A stretch of 64,000 nt of DNA from Chryseobacterium indicum (lineage in GTDB: Bacteria > Bacteroidota > Bacteroidia > Flavobacteriales > Weeksellaceae). Where the stretch lies: assembly GCF_021504595.1 (NCBI RefSeq), contig NZ_JACSGT010000001.1, positions 992,001 to 1,056,000 of the forward strand, read 5' to 3'. Made by a program: the position numbers and the translations under genes. Positions 53,079 to 61,289 of this stretch are shown here, in pieces. The notes under the pieces are model-generated. The model was not told the DNA's origin, made no database searches, and saw only the letters and a program-made list of their open reading frames with translations. Numbering within the stretch: the stretch's first letter is position 1; each line of letters opens with the position of its first letter.

Positions 53079-53624
53079 ATGTCCGAATTTTTTAAACAAA
53101 TCCTTGGAAGCACGATTGTTACAGGATTTTTCACCGCAGTAATCGCTTATTTCTTTCACAAAAGAACAGAAAAATACAATTCGGTTTTGAAAAGGGAGTT
53201 TGAAGCCCTTTCAAAAAAAGATACCGCTTATTTTGAATGGCGAAAAAATACGGTAGAATTGTTAGGACAGGTTTACATTCATTTGAACCGTTTAAAGCTT
53301 GCTTTTCAGAACAAATATTCTAAAGTACAGGAATATGACGGATTCTATGAAGATGAAATTATTTTAAAATCCAATCAGCACATCAGAGATCTGCTCATCA
53401 ATAACGGTCATGCTTTGCCTCCTGAATTATTGGACGAAGCCACAAAACTGATCGAACATTTCGATGTGTGGTTAACGAAATACCATCAAACAAGAATTTT
53501 GGATAAAGATTTTAATTCAAAACAAATTTACGTTGGACCGGATGGTTTCCGTTTTCCTGAAAATGCTGAAAGACTGTTCAAAGAAAAATATGTTGAAATG
53601 TTTAATGAACTTCATCGGTCTTAA
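53079..53624 (+). CDS. Hypothetical membrane-anchored protein
   Basis: A 181-residue protein with one N-terminal membrane helix (about residues 8-25: GSTIVTGFFTAVIAYFF) and a cytoplasmic helical domain with two long helices (residues 30-90 and 105-140). No motif I recognise; the layout resembles small scaffolding or sensing proteins. It precedes the Nei-like gene by 50 bp in the same direction; a joint transcript is possible. Confidence 0.65.
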   Translation: MSEFFKQILGSTIVTGFFTAVIAYFFHKRTEKYNSVLKREFEALSKKDTAYFEWRKNTVELLGQVYIHLNRLKLAFQNKYSKVQEYDGFYEDEIILKSNQHIRDLLINNGHALPPELLDEATKLIEHFDVWLTKYHQTRILDKDFNSKQIYVGPDGFRFPENAERLFKEKYVEMFNELHRS

Positions 53625-53674
53625 TTTTTTTCATGGCAAAATAATTGTTGTGTACATTTTAAAATTCATATGCT

Positions 53675-54409
53675 ATGCCCGAAGGTCCACCGATTGTTCT
53701 GATGAAAGAAGATCTGCAGAAATTTGCAGGCGAAAAAGTAATGGAAGTAAAAGGAAATTCGATTACTGAAACTCCAGAAATAAAAGATCATATTTTGCGC
53801 GAAATAAAAACCTTCGGAAAGCAGACGTTTTTAATTTTTGATAAAGCCAATATCCGGATTCATTTGCTGATGTTTGGTTCTTACAGCTTATTTGAAAGAA
53901 AAGATCAGGCGCAGAATCTCCGTTTGGGCTTAATCTTTAAGAACGGCGGAATGTATTTTTATACCTGTAATGTAAAAACGGTAAAAGATAAATTTTTAAA
54001 AGATATCGATTGGGAAGCCGATGTGATGAGCGATCTGTGGAATCCCGAAAAGGCAGAAGAAAGACTGAAAGCAAATCCTGAAATGATGGTTTGTGATGCT
54101 TTAATGGATCAGGATATTTTTGCTGGAGTAGGAAATATCATTAAAAATGAAGCTTTGTTCAGAGTTGGAGTTCATCCTGAAACGCTTATTAAAAATTTAC
54201 CTTCAAAAAAATTAAAGGAACTGATTGCAGAAGCCAGAAATTACAGTTTCGATTTCAAAAAATGGAAAAAAGCGAATGTTCTGAGAAAAAATTTTGAGGT
54301 ATATCATCAGGAAAAATGCCCGAAATGCGGTTTGGAAATTGTGAAAAAAGATACAGGAAAAGGGAAGAGAACGAGTTTTTTCTGTGAAAAAGATCAGAAA
54401 TTGTATTAG
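53675..54409 (+). CDS. Endonuclease VIII/Fpg-like DNA glycosylase with altered zinc finger
   Basis: A 244-residue base-excision-repair glycosylase/AP lyase. The N-terminal MPEGP gives the catalytic Pro2 and Glu3. The helix-two-turn-helix is ALMDQDIFAGVGNIIKNEAL (near 143-162), with the conserved Gly-Asn-Ile. The C-terminal zinc finger should be four Cys; here the ligands read C215, C218, C237 and D240 (CPKCG ... FFCEKDQ), so Asp replaces the last Cys. The rest fits Nei2-like proteins rather than true MutM. Substrate probably oxidised pyrimidines. Confidence 0.88.
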   Translation: MPEGPPIVLMKEDLQKFAGEKVMEVKGNSITETPEIKDHILREIKTFGKQTFLIFDKANIRIHLLMFGSYSLFERKDQAQNLRLGLIFKNGGMYFYTCNVKTVKDKFLKDIDWEADVMSDLWNPEKAEERLKANPEMMVCDALMDQDIFAGVGNIIKNEALFRVGVHPETLIKNLPSKKLKELIAEARNYSFDFKKWKKANVLRKNFEVYHQEKCPKCGLEIVKKDTGKGKRTSFFCEKDQKLY

Positions 54410-54424
54410 AAAAATTCATCAGCC

Positions 54425-55507
54425 ATGAAATTCATTTATATTTTAATTCCTCTTGTGTTGTTTTCCTGCAAACAGTATGAAATTGACAGAAACTGTTTTG
54501 AAAGCGGAAATAAAAAAGAACCTCAATACAAAGAGTTTGAGTTGGATCAGCCTGAAACTATTATCAAATCCAATCCAAAACATGTAAAATTTTCTGTCGA
54601 TGCAAACGTTAAAAGTTTTGAGGAAGAACAGGATGAAATTAACAGTAATTTTTTGGATGAAAAGGAACGCAAAAAGCGGATGGATGAATATGACCTGAAA
54701 TTTTCTGAACTGAATAAAAATTTTGGTGGTCAGTTTTATTATAAAAATATTCAGAAAGAAAATGGTCTGATCTACGGAATTGGCAAAAACCAGTTCGGAT
54801 ACTGGCTTCTTGAAATTAAAAACAATATTCCCAATGCTTATTATCTGGGTTTGAGTAAATTCACCCATCTTAATGAAAAGCAGCCTGAAATTTTTGTTTC
54901 CGGTAATAAAATAATACTTTCCGGAAGTTTTGTAAGAATAAGCGAAAATTGGGGATATCCCGAATCTCCATCAAAAGAGGCAGTAAAAGACCGGCTGGTT
55001 TTTGAAATTGATCTGAAAGAAGTTTTAAAAGACAGCGATAAAGACCGTTTTAATGATCTGTTTGAAAAATTGATTTTGTTAAATCCGGATTCATCAGATA
55101 CGGATAAAGACGGAATAAGTGATTTTACCGATAAAAATCCCCTTTACAAATCTGAGAAATCAAAGTTTTCGGATCTGTATTCTCAAATTGTTGACATGGA
55201 TTACGAACAGTTTCATTTCTCTGAAAGCCATTACTTTTTCACCGGATATTTTTCTGACTGCGATTATTTTCAAAAGATGAATCCGGAAAGTATAAAAGTT
55301 CTTATTTATCCAGAAAAAGAACAGTCTCATTTAGAATCAGATTATCGTCTCGGAATGTTTCCTGATTATGTCGGAAAGATTAAAAAAACCGATGATAAAG
55401 AACGGTTTCTGATCAATTACGGAAGTGGATTGGAGCGCGGATTTATAGAAGCTGTTTTCAAAAGCGGTAAATGGACATTAAAAAAGACACAGACGATCGT
55501 AATTTGA
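54425..55507 (+). CDS. Hypothetical lipoprotein with calcium-binding-like segment
   Basis: A 360-residue lipoprotein; the lipobox Cys is in LVLFSCKQYE (about residue 15). A charged helical region lies near residues 60-100. Near residue 215, SDTDKDGISDFTDKNPLY is a thrombospondin-type-3-like calcium-binding segment (D-x-D-x-D-G), preceded by DKDRFNDLFEKLILLNPD. The gene starts 15 bp after the Nei-like stop and may be cotranscribed. Function unknown. Nothing downstream until 56034. Confidence 0.7.
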   Translation: MKFIYILIPLVLFSCKQYEIDRNCFESGNKKEPQYKEFELDQPETIIKSNPKHVKFSVDANVKSFEEEQDEINSNFLDEKERKKRMDEYDLKFSELNKNFGGQFYYKNIQKENGLIYGIGKNQFGYWLLEIKNNIPNAYYLGLSKFTHLNEKQPEIFVSGNKIILSGSFVRISENWGYPESPSKEAVKDRLVFEIDLKEVLKDSDKDRFNDLFEKLILLNPDSSDTDKDGISDFTDKNPLYKSEKSKFSDLYSQIVDMDYEQFHFSESHYFFTGYFSDCDYFQKMNPESIKVLIYPEKEQSHLESDYRLGMFPDYVGKIKKTDDKERFLINYGSGLERGFIEAVFKSGKWTLKKTQTIVI

Positions 55508-56033
55508 TTTATCAATCTCTGGATCTGATTCCTCTTTATAATTGAGTGAGTTTATATATTCCGCTTTTATCATTTTCTTATACTATCCGGAAAAAATTTT
55601 GGGAAATAATTATTCTTCTTCAAAAATTTCTAATATGTTGATAGAAAATCAGGAAAAACACTATCATTTTTCGTCCTGAAAAAAGCTGTTTTTTTCTTTA
55701 ATCTAAAAATTTTTATTCAAAAAAAATATTCTAAAATGTGCCTTGTAGAGTTTCTATGCTAACATTTATTAATATTGCGGAGGTTAAATATCAAAAATAA
55801 GTGAGATATTATTGTCCCCGAAAATGTTATTATGTATTGCATTTTTTCTTTTTTGGATTATCAACTTTTAAATACAGGCTGTAAAATATTTAACATATTA
55901 ATAATTTTTTACACATAAATCAAAAAAAGCCGTATTATTTTTTCATTTTTATATTAATTATTTGTAAACTATTTTTATCTAAATCTTAAACAAAAACCGC
56001 TTAAAACACTGATATACATCATGATTATTTATT
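55508..56033. other. Long AT-rich intergenic region
   Basis: About 525 bp with very high AT content. Apart from a weak imperfect inverted repeat near 55650-55680 (TCAGGAAAAA/TTTTTCGTCCTGA) I see no gene, repeat or known element. Confidence 0.6.
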
Positions 56034-56063
56034 TTGGAACCTTGTTTGAAAGTCGTAATATTG
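56034..56063 (+). promoter_or_regulatory. Candidate promoter of the 26-residue peptide gene
   Basis: TTG (56034-56036), 19 bp, TAATATTG (56056-56063): one mismatch to TAnnTTTG, with the ideal spacing. The start would be about 43 bp before the ATG. Confidence 0.5.
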
Positions 56064-56112
56064 CAAATGTAAAATTGATAATAAATAGTCAAATAATTAA
56101 AAATTAAACAAA

Positions 56113-56193
56113 ATGATCACTTACATCGGAATTGCAACATGTTTAGTAGTATTCGCCTCTTATTTTGCAGCAGCAAGAAGAGAAAGAAACTAA
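56113..56193 (+). CDS. 26-residue single-span membrane peptide
   Basis: ATG-to-TAA frame too short for usual callers: MITYIGIATCLVVFASYF followed by AAARRERN. About 18 hydrophobic residues and a basic tail give one membrane span with the C-terminus in the cytoplasm (positive-inside). An A-rich leader (AAACAAA) directly precedes the ATG. It has its own candidate promoter and is followed by two hairpins, so it is a self-contained small transcript. It might be a regulator of a membrane complex, a toxin of a type I system, or a leader peptide; nothing here decides. Confidence 0.6.
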   Translation: MITYIGIATCLVVFASYFAAARRERN

Positions 56194-56283
56194 TTTAGAA
56201 AGTTCTGATCTGGAGAAATTCAGTTCCTGAACAAAGACGAAATTATATTGTTATATGTTTTCAATCTGCAAAGATTGACTGCT

Positions 56284-56306
56284 CTTTTACTCAGCGCGAG
56301 TAAAAG
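56284..56306 (+). terminator. Hairpin downstream of the small peptide gene
   Basis: CTTTTACTC-AGCGC-GAGTAAAAG, nine perfect pairs, 90 bp after the peptide stop; no U-run, so it may be an RNA-stabilising or binding structure. Confidence 0.55.
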
Positions 56307-56365
56307 GGCACAAAAAACATAAAGCAAGATTTTACACTAAGGAAGATAATTTTAATTTTTATAAT

Positions 56366-56406
56366 AGCCGATAGAAAGTCGAACATTCATTTGTTCGGCT
56401 TTTTTG
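56366..56406 (+). terminator. Rho-independent terminator of the small peptide transcript
   Basis: GCCGA...TCGGC and CGAACA...TGTTCG compete for a stem ending in CGGC followed by six T, just before the AAA ATPase gene. Confidence 0.7.
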
Positions 56407-56443
56407 TTGGATAACCTTTATCTTTGCATATAATTTTCGCAAA

Positions 56444-57168
56444 ATGAATCTGTACAATCTTATTATTCAAGACAAAGAAGAAGTTAGCCTTAATGATGTT
56501 TTCTTGATCCTCAAAATAAAGAACAGCTTGTACAACTCATAAAAGAAAATACATTTTCCAAAGAACTTCTGGAATTTGGGCTTCCGGTTAACAACAAAAT
56601 TCTTCTTCAGGGAAGTTCAGGCTGCGGAAAAACAATGACAGCAAAAGCCATTGCCAATGCTTTGGGAAAAAGCATCATCATCCTCAATTTAAGCAATATC
56701 GTTTCTTCAAGAATCGGGGAAACTTCCCAGAACATCAAAATGATCTTTGATAAAGCAGCAAGAGAAAGATCTGTCCTGTTCCTTGATGAACTCGACCAGA
56801 TCGGGAAAGCAAGAGGAAGCGATGATAAAGATGTGGGCGAAATGAGACGTCTCGTAAATACTCTCATTCAGTTGATTGATTACTTTCCGGAAAATGCGCT
56901 TCTTTTATGTGCGACCAATCATCCTGAAATCATTGATACGGCTTTATTAAGACGTTTTCAGCTTAAAATAGATTATGCACTGCCTTCAAAACAATTTTTA
57001 GATGATTTTTACGACGACTTGCTTGCGAAATTTCCTGAAGATTTGAGACAAATTGAAAGAAAATATGATGTTTCTTTTGCGGAAGCGAAAGATCATGCTT
57101 TTACGGTGGTGAAAGGAAATTTGATTAGGTCATTGGAAGCTAAAGCGGAAAAAGATATAATTTTCTAA
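56444..57168 (+). pseudogene. AAA ATPase broken by a single-base deletion
   Basis: The first 20 or so codons from ATG 56444 (MNLYNLIIQDKEEVSLNDVF) stop after 32 residues in their own frame. From about 56503 the continuation LDPQNKEQLVQL is in the -1 frame and stays open to 57168. It holds Walker A GSSGCGKT (56614-56637), Walker B SVLFLDELDQIG and sensor/arginine-finger parts (LLCATNHPEII, TALLRRFQLKI). Adding one G at TTCTTGATCC (56501-56510) restores one frame of about 242 residues. It would be a small AAA protein of the type found next to proteases. Either a recent pseudogene or a base-calling error. Confidence 0.8.
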
Positions 57169-57581
57169 ATGAAATCAGGATTTTTTCAGTTCTTGTGATG
57201 TTTTTGCTTTCGTGCTCTGAAAAATATAGTGGAGGTCAAAGATAAGATTCTTGAAATTTACAGGTATAAATTCGAATATTACAGCAGAAATGATGCTTTT
57301 AAGAAAATAAATTTTGATTCTATTTTAATGGACAGGAAAAGAATTTTTGGTCCCGCAATGATCATTGATTAATAAGATATTGTTTTATATTTGGAAATTA
57401 TAAATTTAAATTTCAAATAAAACTTTAGTGTTATTAAATCCAAAATCTTCTGTTGAATTATCTCTATTTACATTCGTCTGTAAAAGTGAAACACGGAATT
57501 TTTAAAGCTTTGCTGGAAAATAAACGAATAATAAATTCGCAAAGTTCACTCTAAACTCAATAACTGAAAAAAAATAGCATA
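57169..57581. other. Gene remnants between ATPase and SUKH genes
   Basis: About 410 bp. A fragment reading MFLLSCSEKYSGGQR from about 57198 looks like a lipoprotein start, and an overlapping frame reads VKDKILEIYRYKFEYY. Stops interrupt both, which suggests a decayed gene. No promoter or terminator is clear. Confidence 0.4.
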
Positions 57582-58469
57582 ATGGAATTGAAATTGATCA
57601 GAAAAGAAATCGAAGGAAGACAGATTGAAGTATATACAGAGTCGAAAAAATTTATCCTTGCCGGTAAGAAAGGGGATGTTAAAAACTTGCTTGAGAATTA
57701 TGGAGCGGTAGTGAAAAAATTTAATAAAGAGCAGGATGTTTATTTGCTGATCGGTCGCGATTTCTTTATTTCCGGTAATTACAGTTATATCAACCGCAAC
57801 TATCTTTTTGAAGATGAACTGCTGGAAAATCACTTGTCACTAAGTTTTTTCCCCAATCTTAAAAGAGATTTCTATAACATGATCCGAAGTCTGCTTCAGC
57901 GTGAAGATCTTTACATCCACTATTTTTCTATCGGAAAACCTCTAAGCAAAGAGGATTTTGAAAAATATGAGAAAAAATTAAAACGGAAAATTCCTTCGGC
58001 TGTCAAAGAATTTTACAGCCTATTCGGTCACATTCAAATTTTATGGGATTATAAGGAACCTTACGTGGACAGAAGAGTAAGAGCAGGCAAAGCTTGGAAT
58101 TTAGATGCTTACGACAATCATATCGGATCTATCCAGATACTGCCTTTAAAAACGGTTTTATTTGAAAAATGGGAAGAGCATTTCGATGTGGATGATGACC
58201 TGAAAATATTTGATTTTTATTCGGAGTACAATATGATTGCTTTAGATCTTAATTCTGATGACGATCCAACTGTGTATAAAGGAGATAACTACGGCAATTC
58301 TTTTACAGACCATTCTACAATGAGCTTTACTGATTATGTTTCTTTAACTTTAAATCTCCATGGTTTGAGAGAAAGAGGAGGTTATTTTGTACATTTTTCC
58401 AGCAATAATCATTCAAAGACCAAATTAGGAGATGCGATTAAAAAATCATCTGAAATACCTTCACGATAA
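57582..58469 (+). CDS. SUKH (SMI1/KNR4) domain protein with BRCT-like N-domain
   Basis: A 295-residue cytoplasmic protein. Residues 1-120 (FILAGKKGDVKNLLENYGAV near 25-44, QDVYLLIGRDFF near 51) resemble a BRCT-like fold; the match is by eye. From about residue 125 the SUKH domain appears: LSKEDFEKYEKKLKRKIPSA then VKEFYSLFGHIQILWDYKEP, and IFDFYSEYNMIALDLNSDDD. SUKH proteins are known as immunity proteins to secreted nuclease toxins and as stand-alone scaffolds. No toxin gene is adjacent. With the TPR-like and LRR genes after it, this suggests an accessory island. Confidence 0.7.
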   Translation: MELKLIRKEIEGRQIEVYTESKKFILAGKKGDVKNLLENYGAVVKKFNKEQDVYLLIGRDFFISGNYSYINRNYLFEDELLENHLSLSFFPNLKRDFYNMIRSLLQREDLYIHYFSIGKPLSKEDFEKYEKKLKRKIPSAVKEFYSLFGHIQILWDYKEPYVDRRVRAGKAWNLDAYDNHIGSIQILPLKTVLFEKWEEHFDVDDDLKIFDFYSEYNMIALDLNSDDDPTVYKGDNYGNSFTDHSTMSFTDYVSLTLNLHGLRERGGYFVHFSSNNHSKTKLGDAIKKSSEIPSR

Positions 58470-58567
58470 ATTGAAAATCTTAGAATTATATAAAAGTTTT
58501 CATTAAATAATAGCTGAAATTAAACATTTTTAATACTTTAGGGCTCTAAATTTAAAACTAATACACT

Positions 58568-59140
58568 ATGGCAATCAATTTTGCATCAGAAGAAGAGAAA
58601 AACGGTTTCTGGGAACTTTCCAATACCATTCAGGCAGGAAACTACGAAGAAGCTTTAACCCTTTCTAAAAATTTACTCGAAAAATTTCCTGACAATAAAG
58701 CGGTCTACCATAACCAGATCGGCGCAATGATCTATCTTTCCAAGAATGATTACTGGGGCGCAACATCGCACTACACCAAAGCTTTAGAATATGGTTTCGA
58801 CGCGGAAGCCTGTGAAGAAAACATCTGGGAATCGGCTGTAGATTCTTACAAATTTCTTATTGACAGTGAAGAAGGTTTCTGCTCGCTGATGATTAAAGAT
58901 ACGCACGAATTTATTGCCGCCAATGATTTGGTTCAAAAATACGAAAATCTTTTCCCGAATGGAAAATATGCAGATGAAGCTAAAGAACTCAATTATATTT
59001 TCAGCTTATCAGAAGAACTGCTGGAAAACAATAACTACAATTCTTCGGCATTGCAGCAAAACTATTCGGAAAAATACCCGAATGGAAAACAACGCGAAGT
59101 GGTGACGGCTTTGTGTGAAATTATTGATAACAATACGTAA
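58568..59140 (+). CDS. TPR-like helical protein
   Basis: A 190-residue cytoplasmic protein built of helical repeats. NTIQAGNYEEALTLSKNLLE (near residues 14-33), YWGATSHYTKALEYGFD (near 59), and a later NLFPNGKYADEAKELNYIFS show a TPR-like periodicity; a second NGKQREVVTALCE copies part of it. No enzymatic motif. Such proteins are common in immunity islands of Bacteroidota. It is 98 bp after the SUKH gene. Confidence 0.65.
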   Translation: MAINFASEEEKNGFWELSNTIQAGNYEEALTLSKNLLEKFPDNKAVYHNQIGAMIYLSKNDYWGATSHYTKALEYGFDAEACEENIWESAVDSYKFLIDSEEGFCSLMIKDTHEFIAANDLVQKYENLFPNGKYADEAKELNYIFSLSEELLENNNYNSSALQQNYSEKYPNGKQREVVTALCEIIDNNT

Positions 59141-59190
59141 TATATTTTAAGAAAAATTATTAGTAGTAACAATTCAGAGATATCTTCAAT

Positions 59191-59808
59191 ATGAATACTT
59201 TATTACCTAAAGATTATTTTTCATTTGACTTGGGAAATGATGAAAATTGGATAGGAAAGTCGTCTCAATTACCGGAGGATATAGAGAAATATATAAATAT
59301 TACCTGTTTTGAAATTGGTTACAATAAATTTGAGACTTTACCGGATAGTATTTTTAGAAGTTTATTGAAACTTAAGGAAATTTATATTAATAACAATAGA
59401 ATTAAAGAAATCCCAAGATCTATAGGGTTATTAAAAAAACTTGAAATTTTAACGATAAATGATAACCCCATCAAATCAATACCAATTGAGCTCACAGAGT
59501 GTGTTAATTTAGAAAGTTTTGCAGCAATTAATTGTGAATTGGAATCACTTCCTGAAGAGTTTGGAAACCTGAGTAATTTGCGGTCTTTATTACTAAGTGA
59601 AAATAATATTAGATGGTTACCAATATCGATTTGTAATTTGAAAAAATTACATCGTCTAGAATTGAGAGATAATAAACTAACACATTTGCCGGATAATTTT
59701 TTTAATCTATTAAATTTAAGACAATTAGACTTGGAAGGGAATAATATAGAAAGAAATGATTTGGATAAATTACAAAAAGCGCTTCCAAATTGTCAGATAA
59801 AAATATAA
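59191..59808 (+). CDS. Leucine-rich-repeat protein
   Basis: A 205-residue protein of about six 23-residue LRRs of the bacterial/ROCO type. The pattern L-x-x-L-x-I/L-x-x-N-x-I-x-x-I/L-P is seen in LKEIYINNNRIKEIP, LEILTINDNPIKSIP, LRSLLLSENNIRWLP, LHRLELRDNKLTHLP and LRQLDLEGNNIER. There is no signal peptide or membrane helix, so it is cytoplasmic and should bind a protein partner. Codon use is AT-richer than neighbours, as in horizontally acquired genes. Function unknown. Confidence 0.8.
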   Translation: MNTLLPKDYFSFDLGNDENWIGKSSQLPEDIEKYINITCFEIGYNKFETLPDSIFRSLLKLKEIYINNNRIKEIPRSIGLLKKLEILTINDNPIKSIPIELTECVNLESFAAINCELESLPEEFGNLSNLRSLLLSENNIRWLPISICNLKKLHRLELRDNKLTHLPDNFFNLLNLRQLDLEGNNIERNDLDKLQKALPNCQIKI

Positions 59809-59848
59809 ATTACTTATCTGGTTTTTAAGTCTTAATAAATTACAACAA

Positions 59849-59880
59849 GATTGCTTCGTCGCTTCGCTCCTCGCAATGAC
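59849..59880. repeat. REP-like element (GATTGCTTCGTCGCTTCG type)
   Basis: GATTGCTTCGTCGCTTCG followed by CTCCTCGCAATGAC. A degenerate inverted counterpart (GTCATTGCGATGAGCGAAG) is at 40198-40216. Such elements occur many times in Bacteroidota genomes. Confidence 0.65.
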
Positions 59881-59883
59881 ATA

Positions 59884-59915
59884 AAAAATCCCTCTCATCA
59901 CTGAGAGGGATTTTT
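59884..59915 (+). terminator. Terminator after the LRR gene
   Basis: AAAAATCCCTCTCA-TCAC-TGAGAGGGATTTTT, fourteen perfect pairs with A and T flanks, so it works on both strands. Confidence 0.88.
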
Positions 59916-59975
59916 CTATAGCTGTCTTGTCCTGAAAAAGGTTGACTACTAAATACCAAAAAACCAGTCATCCTA

Positions 59976-60338
59976 ATGAGATTAAAAAAAGTATCCGCCC
60001 CTGTTCAAGAATACAGTGAAGCATTTAAAAGACAAGTTGTCTCCGAATATGAGCGGGGATTATATACAAAATCACAATTACAAACCCGCTATAATATCAG
60101 GGGTAATTCCTGCATTCCCAGATGGTTAATGAAATATGGTAACTTTACTTACGAAAAACAATTAAGTAAAGGCAGACCCATGAAAGATCCACAGAAACAG
60201 AAGATTAAAGAGCTTGAAGCAGCATTGGCCAAAAAGGAAGAAGAACTCAAAGTGTTCAGGAAATTTATAGAAATTGCAGAGCGTGAGCTTAAGGTTGAGA
60301 TTGTAAAAAAGTCTGGTTCCAATCAATCCAGGAAATAA
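59976..60338 (+). CDS. IS3 transposase OrfA with -1 frameshift site
   Basis: A 120-residue DNA-binding half. EAFKRQVVSEYERGLYTKSQ and LQTRYNIRGNSCIPRWLMKY form the HTH, followed by a leucine-zipper-like coil (KIKELEAALAKKEEELKVFR). Near its end A-AAA-AAG (60305-60311) lies in the correct phase for -1 slippage; the shifted frame is open into orfB, giving the OrfAB transposase. Confidence 0.92.
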   Translation: MRLKKVSAPVQEYSEAFKRQVVSEYERGLYTKSQLQTRYNIRGNSCIPRWLMKYGNFTYEKQLSKGRPMKDPQKQKIKELEAALAKKEEELKVFRKFIEIAERELKVEIVKKSGSNQSRK

Positions 60339-60376
60339 AGGTAAATACGACTCTTTCAACAGAGAATATCTGCCGA

Positions 60377-61228
60377 TTGTTTGGCTACAGTAAGCAAGCT
60401 TATTACAAGAGACAAAAACAGCCTGTTTCTACAGATCATGAAACAAGAGTTATAGAATTGGTTGTATCAATTCGTAAAAAGATGCCTAAAATAGGTACTA
60501 GAAAACTTTATGTTTTACTTAAGAATGATTTTGAAAAGGAAGAAATTCATGTAGGAAGGGATCAGTTGTTTAGCATTTTGAGATCAAATTATCTTTTAAT
60601 TCCCAGAAGGCACAGCTATTTTAAAACAACCAATTCCAGACATTGGATGAAAAAATATCCCAATATTATCAAAGGAAAAGAATTGAAATGTTCGGAGAAA
60701 GTTTGGGTTGCAGATATTACTTATCTCAAGACCAAAGAGAAGAATTATTATCTTCATCTGATTACCGATGCCTATTCTAAGAAAATTGTAGGATACGAAT
60801 TGAGTGATAATTTACAGACCAGCTCTACGTTGAAAGCATTAAAGCAAGCCATACAGAATCGACTGTACAAGCATTCACTCATTCATCATTCAGACAGAGG
60901 GTTGCAGTATTGCAGTAAAGAATATACTGAAACACTCAAGAAAAGTGATATGCTTATCAGTATGACCGAAAATTCGGATCCTTATGAAAATGCTATAGCA
61001 GAGAGAGTGAATGGTATTCTGAAACATGAATTTGGATTGATTGATACTTTTGAAAATTTTAAAAATCTTTCCCAACAGCTTGAACAAGCAATTTATTGCT
61101 ATAACAATTTAAGACCGCATTTTTCTTTACATTATAATATTCCAAACCAAGTACACATGAAAAATAATGTGAAATTAAAAACCTATAAAAAACAAAATCA
61201 GAATAGGAAAATTCCTACTCTGATTTAA
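60377..61228 (+). CDS. IS3 transposase OrfB (rve integrase core)
   Basis: The 283-residue frame begins at Met 60377, but in vivo it is entered by frameshift at 60305-60311, producing KVWFQSIQEIKVNTTLS before it. HTH_21-like KMPKIGTRKLYVLLKNDF comes first. The DDE residues are D in VWVADITYLKTKE, D in HHSDRGLQYCSKEY, and E in PYENAIAERVNGILKHEF. All are present, so the element looks active. Confidence 0.93.
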   Translation: MFGYSKQAYYKRQKQPVSTDHETRVIELVVSIRKKMPKIGTRKLYVLLKNDFEKEEIHVGRDQLFSILRSNYLLIPRRHSYFKTTNSRHWMKKYPNIIKGKELKCSEKVWVADITYLKTKEKNYYLHLITDAYSKKIVGYELSDNLQTSSTLKALKQAIQNRLYKHSLIHHSDRGLQYCSKEYTETLKKSDMLISMTENSDPYENAIAERVNGILKHEFGLIDTFENFKNLSQQLEQAIYCYNNLRPHFSLHYNIPNQVHMKNNVKLKTYKKQNQNRKIPTLI

Positions 61229-61289
61229 GTATATTTGTGATATAAAACTAGTTAACCTTTTTCAGGACTAGTCAAGCTAAAAACTTTAA

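Larger units (their letters stand above)
59927..61270 (+). mobile_element. Intact IS3-family element
   Basis: A 1344-bp element. The left end TTGTCCTGAAAAAGGTTGAC and the inverted right end TAGTCCTGAAAAAGGTTAAC match at 18 of 20 positions. GTC flanks it on both sides (59924-59926 and 61271-61273), a 3-bp target duplication normal for IS3. It holds orfA and orfB in -1 relation and ends 17 bp before the target copy near the gcvP stop. Confidence 0.92.
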
